Assembly: GCA_015234425.1 (NCBI GenBank)
Contig: JADGNE010000064.1
Location: 27,538 to 91,537, forward strand
Source: Devosia sp.
GTDB taxonomy: Bacteria; Pseudomonadota; Alphaproteobacteria; Rhizobiales; Devosiaceae
Length of the DNA stretch: 64,000 nt
Direction of reading: 5' to 3'
Shown: in pieces, positions 24,575-32,732 of the stretch
Layout of the letters: each line of letters begins with the position of its first letter
How positions within the stretch are numbered: the stretch's first letter is position 1
Notes under the pieces: generated by a model
Database searches by the model: none
The model's input: only the letters and a program-made list of their open reading frames with translations
Told to the model about the DNA's origin: nothing
Made by a program: the position numbers and the translations under genes

Positions 24575-24586
24575 GTAAACGTTTCT
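24575..24586. promoter_or_regulatory. LacI-family operator, copy 2 (GTAAACGTTTCT)
   Basis: GTAAACGTTTCT shares the ten bases GTAAACGTTT with copy 1. Centres are 52 bases apart, about five helical turns, so a tetramer or two dimers could bind the same face and control both divergent promoters. It lies 37 bases before the LacI start. Confidence 0.75.
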
Positions 24587-24622
24587 GGAGCCAGCCAGAG
24601 CGCGGGGAGGAAGCCAGCAAGC

Positions 24623-25660
24623 ATGACCGGTATCAGACGCCTGGCGGAGCAGCTCAACATTTCTATCGGCACCGTCTCCCGCGCGCTCAATGGCAAGCCG
24701 GATGTGAACGAGGCGACGCGCCAGCGCGTGCTCGAGGCGGCGACGGCCATGGGTTATGTGCCCAATCAGGCGGGTCGCGCCTTGCGAAAAGGGTCGACCG
24801 GAGTGGTCGGCTTCATGATGCAGACCGGGTCCGACATTACCGGCGAAGGCGATGTGTTTTTCATGAGCGTCTTCGACGGGGTGCAGACCGTCTTTGCGCG
24901 CCATCAGCTCGATCTCGTCGCCCTGCTCTGCTCGTCCGAGGAAGATCCGGACGCTTATATGCAGCGCATCGTGGCGCGCGGTTTTGCCGACGCGCTGATC
25001 ATTTCGGCCACCAAGCGCAGCGACCACCGCATTGATTTTCTTGCCGGCCGCAAGATCCCGTTCATCGCGCTGGGGCGCTCGGAAACGGACGCGGGCCACC
25101 CCTGGCTCGATCTCGATTTTGAAGGCATGGCCGAGGTTGGAGTGTCGCGGCTGGTGGCCAAGGGGCATCGGCGGATCGGCGTGTTCGCGCCGCGCGACGA
25201 CACCAATCTGGGCTTCGTGTTTCTCGACGCCTACCGCGACGCTCTTGCCCGGCATGGCATCGAATACGACGATGCGCTCGTGTTCCGCACATCGCCAAAT
25301 GAGCGCGAAGGGCACCAGATCGCCACGACAATAGCGGACATGCCGCCGAACCGACGGCCGACGGCATTCATCCTGACCAACGAGAAGATGTCGCTCGGCC
25401 TCTACAACGGGTTCTATGAGGCCGGGCTGGTGCCCGGAAAGGACATCGCCATTATTGGGCGGGACAGTCCGCAGGCCCATTTCCTCGTGCCGCGCCTCAC
25501 CTGCTTCCGGCTGTCGCTGCGCGATCTCGGCATTTCACTGGCCGAGGCGCTGCTGGCCAATATGGCTGACTATCGCGAGCACTATCCGCTCGGGGTGGTG
25601 CGAAAAGTCGTGCCGCTGGAGCTGGTTGAAGGCGACAGCGACATGTCGCTTCCCACATAG
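24623..25660 (+). CDS. LacI-family transcriptional regulator
   Basis: A 345-residue regulator with helix-turn-helix RLAEQLNISIGTVSRALNGK at the very N-terminus, hinge NQAGRALRKGSTG, and an effector domain of the family form. It is divergent from the Gfo/Idh-isomerase genes. Two strong palindromes in the 160-base intergenic region are its likely operators, giving autoregulation and repression of the catabolic operon. GGGGAGG lies 11 bases before the ATG. Confidence 0.9.
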   Translation: MTGIRRLAEQLNISIGTVSRALNGKPDVNEATRQRVLEAATAMGYVPNQAGRALRKGSTGVVGFMMQTGSDITGEGDVFFMSVFDGVQTVFARHQLDLVALLCSSEEDPDAYMQRIVARGFADALIISATKRSDHRIDFLAGRKIPFIALGRSETDAGHPWLDLDFEGMAEVGVSRLVAKGHRRIGVFAPRDDTNLGFVFLDAYRDALARHGIEYDDALVFRTSPNEREGHQIATTIADMPPNRRPTAFILTNEKMSLGLYNGFYEAGLVPGKDIAIIGRDSPQAHFLVPRLTCFRLSLRDLGISLAEALLANMADYREHYPLGVVRKVVPLELVEGDSDMSLPT

Positions 25661-25734
25661 GTGAGGGTCAGGGCTGTTGATTTTCCGGCCGTGACTGGCC
25701 ATGTCCATGGCGGAACCCAATCCGGAGATCGCGC

Positions 25735-26523
25735 GTGAAGGTCGTTCTGACACAGCCCAAGGCCAGACTGGCCGATGGAACCGATATCGGTCGGGCGGCC
25801 AAAACGCTCAAACGACACGGTTTCAAGGGGGAGGCCGGGGACGTCATCCTGCTGCCCGAAGTCATTGGCGAGGGATATTCGTCGAGTGAATATGCCTTGG
25901 CCGTGGCCGAGATGGCGCGGGCGTTCGGTTGCCACGTAGTGGGCGGGAGCCATTTCGACAGCTCCCAAACCCTGCCGGCCAACCAGGGCATTGTGGTCGA
26001 TCCCACAGGCGACATCATTGCACACTACCAGAAGGCCAATCCCTATGGCCGCGAACGCCAGTTTGCCCGGGCCGGGGAGCGGGCAGGCGCAAGTTTTCGC
26101 ATCGGCACGGTGGAGTGCTTCGTTTCTGTCTGCGCTGATTTCTTCCATGCGGAAACCTATCGGTCGCTGGAGGTTGCGCCGGATCTGATCCTCGTCCCGG
26201 CCCTTTCCGTGAGCCGCAAGAGCAGCCCGGACATGGCGCGGGCGCGCTGGCGCCATGCGATGATTGCGCGAGCCTTCGAACAGGCCGCCTTCGTCGGGGT
26301 GAGCGACTGGGCCTATCCGGTCCGAACCGGCGGCGACCTGCCAAGCTCGGGCATTGCCGGGCTGGCCCATCCGGATCCCGAGAGCAGCAGGCAGTTGCTC
26401 CAGACCCTTGGGCGCAGCCAGGTCCGCGTGTTTGATATCGATCTCGATGCGGCGCGGGCCTTGCGCGCTGACCAGAGGGAACGCGGATTTGAAATCGCCC
26501 GCGCCCGGCAGGAGCAGATATGA
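25735..26523 (+). CDS. Carbon-nitrogen hydrolase (nitrilase superfamily amidase)
   Basis: A 262-residue protein with the complete nitrilase triad: Glu42 in LLPEVIGEG, Lys100 in HYQKANPYG and Cys133 in SVCADFFH. Length matches single-domain amidases. It would hydrolyse an amide or nitrile in the cytoplasm; the substrate cannot be told. Its stop overlaps the coaBC start by four bases (ATGA), so the two are co-translated, which may mean a link to pantothenate/CoA amide chemistry or may be chance. Confidence 0.87.
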   Translation: MKVVLTQPKARLADGTDIGRAAKTLKRHGFKGEAGDVILLPEVIGEGYSSSEYALAVAEMARAFGCHVVGGSHFDSSQTLPANQGIVVDPTGDIIAHYQKANPYGRERQFARAGERAGASFRIGTVECFVSVCADFFHAETYRSLEVAPDLILVPALSVSRKSSPDMARARWRHAMIARAFEQAAFVGVSDWAYPVRTGGDLPSSGIAGLAHPDPESSRQLLQTLGRSQVRVFDIDLDAARALRADQRERGFEIARARQEQI

Positions 26524-27734
26524 GCCTTCGCGACAAACAGATCCTGCTGATCGTCTCGGGCGGCATTGCGGCCTACAAGAGCCCGGACCTAGTGCGACGC
26601 CTGCGCGAGCAGGGTGCGCGGGTTCGGTGCGTCATGACCGAGGCGGCGAACAATTTCATCACGCCAACCACACTGGCTGCCGTCAGCGGCGTGCCGGTGG
26701 CGACCGACTTGTTCGAGCCGATTGCGGGGGCCGATGTGGGGCATATCCGGATCGCACGGGAGGCGGACCTCATCATCGTGGCGCCGGCGACGGGAGACCT
26801 GATCGGGCGCATGGCACTCGGGTTGGCCAGCGATCTCGCAACCGCGATCCTTCTGGCGCGCAGCAGCCCAGTGCTGATCGCCCCGGCGATGAACCCCAAG
26901 ATGTGGGCTAATCCCGCGACCCAGCGCAATCTGGCGACATTGCGGGCCGATGGCATTGCTTTTGTCGGTCCGGAAACCGGGGAAATGGCGGAAAGCGGTG
27001 AAGCAGGGCTTGGAAGAATGTCCGAGCCGCTGGCTATTGTGGCGGCGGCTCAGGACCTGCTGGCACCGACAAGAAAGCGGCTTGAGGGGCTGTCGTTTCT
27101 CGTGACGTCGGGGCCGACCGAAGAGCCGATTGACCCCGTGCGGTTCATCTCCAACCGGTCATCCGGGAAGCAGGGCCACGCGATTGCGGCGGCGCTGGCT
27201 GCCGAGGGCGCTGCGGTGACCCTTATCTCGGGCCCCACCGCCCTCCCCGACCCCGCCGGCGTAGAGATCACGCGCGTCAAAACGGCGGTGGAGATGCTGG
27301 AGGTCGCGACCTCTGCCCTGCCCGTTGATGGGGCGATCTTCGTTGCCGCCGTCGCCGACTGGCGGGCGGCCAGCGTGGCGTCGAGCAAGATCAAGAAGCG
27401 CGGCGGGGACGACGAGGAGCTCTCCATCAGCCTCGTGCGCAATCCAGACATCCTAAGAACCATCGGGCACCACGCTGAGCGGCCAAAGTTGGTTGTTGGT
27501 TTTGCGGCGGAGACTGATGATCTCTTGCGCAATGCCGGGGACAAGCTGAGGTCAAAAGGCGCCGACTGGATCCTTGCCAATGACGTCTCGCCCGGCAGTG
27601 GCGTGTTCGGCGGCGAACGCAATCACATCATGCTGGTTGCGAAGGACGGCGTCAGCGATCTTGGTGAGGGGAGCAAGCAGGAGCTGGCGGACCGCATCGT
27701 CGCGCGCATTGCCAAGTACTTCGGGCGCGACTGA
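26520..27734 (+). CDS. coaBC: Bifunctional phosphopantothenoylcysteine decarboxylase / phosphopantothenate-cysteine ligase
   Basis: A 404-residue CoaBC (Dfp) protein making 4'-phosphopantetheine for CoA. The N-terminal flavin decarboxylase has SGGIAAYKS, the active-site His in GADVGHIRIARE and the PAMNPKMW motif. The C-terminal ligase starts near residue 190 (VTSGPTEEPIDPVRF and NRSSGKQGHA). The substrate-flap segment reads MAESGEAGLGRM rather than the LACG form with the conserved Cys of E. coli. Length and order are otherwise normal. The start overlaps the preceding amidase gene. Confidence 0.95.
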   Translation: MSLRDKQILLIVSGGIAAYKSPDLVRRLREQGARVRCVMTEAANNFITPTTLAAVSGVPVATDLFEPIAGADVGHIRIAREADLIIVAPATGDLIGRMALGLASDLATAILLARSSPVLIAPAMNPKMWANPATQRNLATLRADGIAFVGPETGEMAESGEAGLGRMSEPLAIVAAAQDLLAPTRKRLEGLSFLVTSGPTEEPIDPVRFISNRSSGKQGHAIAAALAAEGAAVTLISGPTALPDPAGVEITRVKTAVEMLEVATSALPVDGAIFVAAVADWRAASVASSKIKKRGGDDEELSISLVRNPDILRTIGHHAERPKLVVGFAAETDDLLRNAGDKLRSKGADWILANDVSPGSGVFGGERNHIMLVAKDGVSDLGEGSKQELADRIVARIAKYFGRD

Positions 27735-27748
27735 ACTGGTCAACCCGC

Positions 27749-28033
27749 TCAGGGCAAGACCACGGCCGGGAACATGGTCTCGGGGCGCGGCAGGGCATTC
27801 CATTTGTTCTGAAGCTGAAGGTCTAGGATCGACCTGTTGAGCGCCTCGATATCGGTCTGGAATTTCTGACGCTCGGCATCCTGCGCCAGCTGTTGCTGGA
27901 TGCAGAGGAGACGCTCCCCATGGGCGCGGATTTCCTCAGCGGTACTGCCGGCCGGCGGTGGTGGGCACGCTGCCAGGGCCGGCTGGAGCGCCACCACGAT
28001 CAATCCCAGAGCGAGCGTCAGTTTGCGTATCAT
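27749..28033 (-). CDS. Small lipoprotein, hypothetical
   Basis: A 94-residue protein starting MIRKLTLALGLIVVALQPALAAC; the LAAC lipobox predicts a lipidated Cys after the signal peptide. The mature part has a Pro-rich start and then a helix likely to form a coiled coil (RLLCIQQQLAQDAERQKFQ). An ATG eight codons upstream is also in frame but would spoil the signal peptide. I recognise no family. It is convergent with coaBC. Confidence 0.65.
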   Translation of the reverse strand: MIRKLTLALGLIVVALQPALAACPPPPAGSTAEEIRAHGERLLCIQQQLAQDAERQKFQTDIEALNRSILDLQLQNKWNALPRPETMFPAVVLP

Positions 28034-28093
28034 GTTATTTATGTGGGCCTGCAACACGCTGCATGCAAATCACAAGTGGGTTTGGCACGGTGA

Positions 28094-28579
28094 TCATCGC
28101 CGCGGCGGCGCGAGAAGTGCCGCGGTACCCATCAGCCTGGGCGTCGCTACCGCCAACGCACCGGTCATGACGATTGCGTCCTCGACGAGGCCGGTGGCGG
28201 TCTGCCCATAACGCTCCATGGCGGCGCAGCGCATGCGCCAGCCGATGTAAGATGAGACGAGCGCTGTCCCCACCGCGATGGCGGCACCCAATGGTCGCTG
28301 CCCCTTGGGCGCCAGTGCGGCTCCGGCATAAGCGGCGGTGACGCTGCGCACCGCCAGCCCGATCGGCACGATCCTGTCAGGCGCCGATTTCATCTTGTCG
28401 CCGGCCATCTCGGCCGCGGCAAAGGCGGTGGCGCCGGCGGTAACCACATGGTTACGGAAGAGGCGCTGTAAGGGAAGCTCGGGCCAGAGTTCGCGCCGGT
28501 AAGTGGCGAGCGCTATGGCTGCGAGCGGTGTGATCCCGCGCTGGCCGGCCGCAAGGCCGATGAGGAATGAGCGCAGCAT
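28094..28579 (-). CDS. DUF4126-like membrane protein
   Basis: A 161-residue protein with several hydrophobic segments. The start AAGQRGITPLAAIALATY and the later GDKMKSAPDRIVPIGLAVR resemble the DUF4126 family. The ATG at 28579 has GGAGACACCTC upstream; a longer frame reaching 29008 overlaps the divergent gene and is not used. No function is known. It is divergent from the OsmF-type operon and 60 bases before the small lipoprotein gene. Confidence 0.7.
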   Translation of the reverse strand: MLRSFLIGLAAGQRGITPLAAIALATYRRELWPELPLQRLFRNHVVTAGATAFAAAEMAGDKMKSAPDRIVPIGLAVRSVTAAYAGAALAPKGQRPLGAAIAVGTALVSSYIGWRMRCAAMERYGQTATGLVEDAIVMTGALAVATPRLMGTAALLAPPRR

Positions 28580-28781
28580 GAGGTGTCTCCAGAGATTGTT
28601 TCGCCGGGGGATACGCTCGAAACGGCGGGCCGGAAGAAACGATCCGCCGACAAACATGGAGGCGTCCCCGGGCAGCGGGCGGAACCAGCCATGCTGCGAG
28701 GCGTTACGGCCGAGGGCCTGACAGACGGGGGAAGCGTCGGACGTCGGCCAATCATCATCAGAAAAAGGGATGGTCCAGGCC

Positions 28782-29693
28782 ATGGTTGACGCCAAATCCG
28801 CAGTCCATGCGCTCGCAGCGCTGGTTCTCATGACAGGCACGGCCTCGGCCCAGGTGGTCGTGTCGTCCAAGATCGACACCGAGGGCGGGGTTCTCGGCAA
28901 CATCATAAAGCAGGTGCTGGAGGCCAATGAGATCCCGGTGGAAGACCGGATCCAGCTTGGCGCGACACCGATCATGCGCGAAGCCATTATTGCCGGCGAG
29001 ATCGACATCTATCCCGAGTATACCGGCAATGGCGCCTTCTTCTTTGACCGGGCGGATGAGCCGATCTGGAACGATGCCGCCGAGGCTTACAATACGGTGG
29101 CCGGGCTCGACTATGACGCCAACAAGATCGTCTGGCTGACGCCTTCGCCGGCCAATAACACCTGGGCGGTGGCCCTGCGCAGTGAGGTCGCTGAAGACAA
29201 TGGCCTCACCACTTTCTCGGAATTCGGGGCGTGGGTGGCCGGTGGCGGCACGGTCAAACTGGCGGCCTCGTCCGAATTCGTCAATTCGCCTCCTGCCCTG
29301 CCGAAATTCCAGGAGATCTATGGCTTTACACTGACGCCGGACCAATTGGTGGTGCTGTCGGGTGGCGACACCGCCGCGACCATCGCGGCTGCGGCGCAGC
29401 AGACCAATGGGGTCAATGCAGCAATGGTCTATGGCACTGACGGCGGGATCAGCGCGTCCGGGCTCGTCGTGCTCGAGGACGACAAGGGCGTGCAGCCGGT
29501 CTATCAGCCAACCCCGATCATCCGAGAGGAAGTGCTTCAGGAATATCCGCTGATCGAAGAGCTGCTGAAGCCGGTGTTCGAAGGCCTGAGCCTTGAAGTG
29601 CTTCAGGACCTCAATGGCCGCGTGCAGCTCGGCGGGGAGCCGGCAGCGGCGGTGGCGACGGACTACCTGACCCAGAATGGCTTTCTTGACTAG
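28782..29693 (+). CDS. Quaternary-amine ABC transporter substrate-binding protein (OsmF/YehZ type)
   Basis: A 303-residue periplasmic binding protein. The signal peptide ends near TGTASA, and the mature start QVVVSSKIDTEGGVLGN, then EYTGNGAF, is characteristic of OsmF/YehZ glycine betaine/choline-type proteins. The ATG at 28782 has AAGGGATGG upstream; an ATG at 28770 is also in frame but too close to that site. First gene of a four-gene operon. Ligand is probably a quaternary amine used as osmoprotectant or nutrient. Confidence 0.87.
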   Translation: MVDAKSAVHALAALVLMTGTASAQVVVSSKIDTEGGVLGNIIKQVLEANEIPVEDRIQLGATPIMREAIIAGEIDIYPEYTGNGAFFFDRADEPIWNDAAEAYNTVAGLDYDANKIVWLTPSPANNTWAVALRSEVAEDNGLTTFSEFGAWVAGGGTVKLAASSEFVNSPPALPKFQEIYGFTLTPDQLVVLSGGDTAATIAAAAQQTNGVNAAMVYGTDGGISASGLVVLEDDKGVQPVYQPTPIIREEVLQEYPLIEELLKPVFEGLSLEVLQDLNGRVQLGGEPAAAVATDYLTQNGFLD

Positions 29694-29726
29694 CGCTGTT
29701 GGCGGGCGCACCGCGTCGGGGCAGCG

Positions 29727-30917
29727 ATGAACTCCGCAAGTGCCGCCGTTCAGGACAGCCGGGGTTGGCTGCGTCTTGATCCGCTGGGCGTGCTGATCGC
29801 GGTAATAGCGGGGGCAGGATCTTTCCTGCCCTTTGCCGTGTTCAAGGCCAATCGGATCGTGCCGGGCGATGGGGTGTTCCTGTGGGACGCCCTGCCCCCG
29901 CCCGCCGTGGTGGCTTTTGTGATAGCGGTTGGTGCGGCGCTCGCGGCGGCGCTGACCAGGGCACCGGCACTGGCCAAGCTTTGGACCAGCGCGGTGGCGC
30001 TGGTCACCGTGATGATCTCGGTCGGGCTTGCCGCGAACGCGCTTGCTCAGCCGGATCAAAGCTATGCCAGGGTATCCATCGGGGGCGGCTTCTGGCTTGT
30101 TGGCTTCGCCCTTGCGCTCATGCTGACCGACGCGTTGGCGCGGCGGAAACTGCTGCCGACACAGCGTCTCGGTCTTCTGGCGGTTTCGCTCACCCTCGTC
30201 GCGGCCTTGCTGTGGAGCGGGGCCTGGAACGAGCTCTCGATCCTCAAGGAATATCAGAGCCGGGCGCCGGCGTTCTGGCAGGAAGCGCGAACGCATGTGT
30301 TGCTCGCCCTCTCGTCTGTTGCTGTGGCGGTGGCGATTGGCGTGCCGCTGGGTATTGTCGGCTACAAAATCGAACGAATACGGCGCGGCACGCTGGGATT
30401 GCTCAATGTCATCCAGACCATTCCCTCGATTGCCCTGTTCGGCATGTTGATCGTGCCGCTCGCCTGGGTGGCGGCCACTGTGCCGGGCGCAAGAGCGGCC
30501 GGGATATCTGGCATTGGCACGGCGCCAGCCATGGTGGCGCTGGTCGCCTATGCGCTGCTGCCTGTTGTCGCCAATACGCTGGTTGGGCTGACGGGCCTGC
30601 CCGCTGCGACAGTCGAAGCCGCGCGCGGGATGGGGATGAGCAGCCCGCAAAGGCTGATGCAGGTGGAACTGCCGCTGGCCCTGCCAGTGATCCTCACCGG
30701 CATCCGCATCGTACTGGTCCAGAACATCGGGCTGGCCACGATCGCCGCGCTGATCGGCGGCGGCGGCTTCGGCGTGTTTGTCTTCCAGGGCATCGGCCAG
30801 ACGGCGGCTGATCTGGTGCTGCTGGGGGCAGTGCCAACGGTGGTGCTGGCCTTTGTCGCCGCTGTCATTCTCGACAGCCTCATTGAAATCTCTGCCGGAA
30901 GGATGGCCCGGGCGTGA
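29727..30917 (+). CDS. Quaternary-amine ABC transporter permease with N-terminal extension (YehY type)
   Basis: A 396-residue permease. The first 190 residues hold four or five extra hydrophobic segments, as in YehY/OsmY-type permeases; the remaining 200 form the conserved OpuCB-like domain with VEAARGMGMSSPQRLMQVEL as its cytoplasmic loop. It overlaps the ATPase gene by four bases and lies 33 bases after the binding-protein gene. Confidence 0.87.
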   Translation: MNSASAAVQDSRGWLRLDPLGVLIAVIAGAGSFLPFAVFKANRIVPGDGVFLWDALPPPAVVAFVIAVGAALAAALTRAPALAKLWTSAVALVTVMISVGLAANALAQPDQSYARVSIGGGFWLVGFALALMLTDALARRKLLPTQRLGLLAVSLTLVAALLWSGAWNELSILKEYQSRAPAFWQEARTHVLLALSSVAVAVAIGVPLGIVGYKIERIRRGTLGLLNVIQTIPSIALFGMLIVPLAWVAATVPGARAAGISGIGTAPAMVALVAYALLPVVANTLVGLTGLPAATVEAARGMGMSSPQRLMQVELPLALPVILTGIRIVLVQNIGLATIAALIGGGGFGVFVFQGIGQTAADLVLLGAVPTVVLAFVAAVILDSLIEISAGRMARA

Positions 30918-31846
30918 TCGAGATCGAAAATGTGGTCAAAGCCTATTCGGGCACGCGCGCGGTCGATGGCGTAAGCCTTGTGGTGGAGCCGCACAGTATC
31001 TGCGCGCTGGTGGGCACTTCCGGGTCGGGAAAGACGACGCTGCTGCGCATGGTCAATCGGCTGGTGGAGCCGAGCGCCGGCGATATCCGGGTCGACGGGC
31101 GCAGTATCAGAAGCGTGCCCGCCTACGAATTGCGGCGGCACATGGGATATGTGATCCAGGGAAACGGGCTGTTTCCGCATTGGACCATTGCGCAGAATGT
31201 CGGCACCGTGCCGCGACTTCTGGGATGGAGCAAAGGCAAAATCGCGAGTCGTGTCGACGAGTTGCTGGCGCTTTTTCAACTCGATCCCGAACTGTTCCGT
31301 GACCGGATGCCGCATCAATTGTCCGGCGGGCAGCGACAGCGCGTCGGTGTAGCGCGTGCTCTCGCCGCCGAGCCCGACATTCTGCTCATGGACGAACCCT
31401 TCGGAGCGCTGGACCCGGTGACGCGCAGCAAGGCGCAGGAGGATCTGGCGCTCATACAGTCCAAATTCGGCACGACGATCATGCTCGTCACCCATGACAT
31501 GGAAGAGGCCATCCAGCTGGGCGACCGCATTGCGGTGATGGACAAGGGCAAGCTTCTGCAATGCGAGCCGCCGGCCGAGATCATCGCCAATCCCGCGACT
31601 GATTATGTGCGCGATCTGGTCGGCACCACCGACCGGGCGTTCCGCCTGCTGTCGCTGTCCCGGCTTGCCGATCATGTCGAACCCGGCACTGCTGAAGGCG
31701 ACGCTTTCAATGCGGGTATGACGCTGCGCAATGCCTACTCGGAACTGCTGTGGGCGCGCCGCAGCGCGGCACCGGTGGAGCAGAACGGCAAGATCATCGG
31801 CGTGATCACGCTCGAAAGGCTTGGCGCACTGGCGGCCCGGCCGTGA
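30914..31846 (+). CDS. Quaternary-amine ABC transporter ATP-binding protein (YehX type)
   Basis: A 310-residue ATPase with Walker A GTSGSGKTT, signature LSGGQRQRVGVARAL, Walker B ILLMDEPFGALD and switch His LVTHDMEEA. The C-terminal 60 residues end in GKIIGVITLERL, a single CBS-like segment as in OpuCA/YehX proteins. Overlaps both neighbours (ATGA and GTGA), so the importer genes are tightly coupled. Confidence 0.9.
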   Translation: MIEIENVVKAYSGTRAVDGVSLVVEPHSICALVGTSGSGKTTLLRMVNRLVEPSAGDIRVDGRSIRSVPAYELRRHMGYVIQGNGLFPHWTIAQNVGTVPRLLGWSKGKIASRVDELLALFQLDPELFRDRMPHQLSGGQRQRVGVARALAAEPDILLMDEPFGALDPVTRSKAQEDLALIQSKFGTTIMLVTHDMEEAIQLGDRIAVMDKGKLLQCEPPAEIIANPATDYVRDLVGTTDRAFRLLSLSRLADHVEPGTAEGDAFNAGMTLRNAYSELLWARRSAAPVEQNGKIIGVITLERLGALAARP

Positions 31847-32595
31847 GTAGAGCCGGTCTCCTCATTCGCCTTGCTGCACTGGTGCTGCTGGCCTGGGTTA
31901 TTATCAAGCCGGAGGATTTCGGCTTTTTCTTCGCGATGTTCGCCCGTCCGGGGCAGACCCCGGTCTATAGCCAGGGCAGTCTCCTCACGCTGACCTTGAG
32001 CCATCTGGCGATCGTCTTCGCAGCCATCACGGCTTCGGCGCTGCTGGCGGTGGGGCTTGCTATACTCGTGACGCGGCCCTTCGGCGCAGAATTCCTGCCG
32101 GTCTCAAGGGCCATCGCCAATATTGGCCAGACCTTTCCGCCTGTCGCCGTGCTGGCGCTGTGCGTGCCGATATTAGGTTTCGGCACCACGCCGACGCTGG
32201 TCGCTCTGTTCCTTTATGGCCTGCTGCCGATCTTCGAGAATTCCCTGACCGGACTGACCGGCGTGCCGCCCGCGGTCACGGAAGCTGCCAAGGGCATGGG
32301 GATGACGCCGCTTCAGCGGTTGATGCGGATCGAGCTGCCGCTCGCCCTGCCCCTTATTCTCTCCGGACTTAGGCTCTCGACGACAATCGCCCTGTCCACC
32401 GCCACCATCGGTTCGACCGTTGCCGCGCAGACGCTTGGCGAGGTGATCATTGCCGGGCTGCAGTCCGGCAACACGGCGTTCGTTGTTCAGGGCGGGCTGA
32501 TTGTCGGCGCGCTGGCGCTCTTGATCCATGATGGGTTTATGGCGCTCGAGCGCTGGCGGCGGAACGCCACCGGCGGCGGCGAGCTACAGGGATAA
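31843..32595 (+). CDS. Quaternary-amine ABC transporter permease (YehW type)
   Basis: A 250-residue permease with about six hydrophobic segments and the loop VTEAAKGMGMTPLQRLMRIE, nearly identical to that of the other permease in this operon. The start is a GTG at 31843 overlapping the ATPase stop; a longer frame from 31750 lies inside the ATPase gene. It completes the OsmF-YehY-YehX-YehW set. Confidence 0.88.
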   Translation: MSRAGLLIRLAALVLLAWVIIKPEDFGFFFAMFARPGQTPVYSQGSLLTLTLSHLAIVFAAITASALLAVGLAILVTRPFGAEFLPVSRAIANIGQTFPPVAVLALCVPILGFGTTPTLVALFLYGLLPIFENSLTGLTGVPPAVTEAAKGMGMTPLQRLMRIELPLALPLILSGLRLSTTIALSTATIGSTVAAQTLGEVIIAGLQSGNTAFVVQGGLIVGALALLIHDGFMALERWRRNATGGGELQG

Positions 32596-32732
32596 TTTGG
32601 TAACCCAAAATTCAATCGGAATACACACGCCTTGGCCTATCCGCTCTTGGCGCCAAGCCCGTTGAACTTTCGGTTATGATTTTAAAGCACTGATGGGCAT
32701 GAATTTATTTTATACCATTGGAATTTTTGATC

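Noticed and set aside
28758-30650. A 630-codon open frame on the minus strand
   Set aside because: It is antisense to the OsmF and YehY-type genes, with Arg/His/Gln-rich low-complexity translation typical of a shadow frame.
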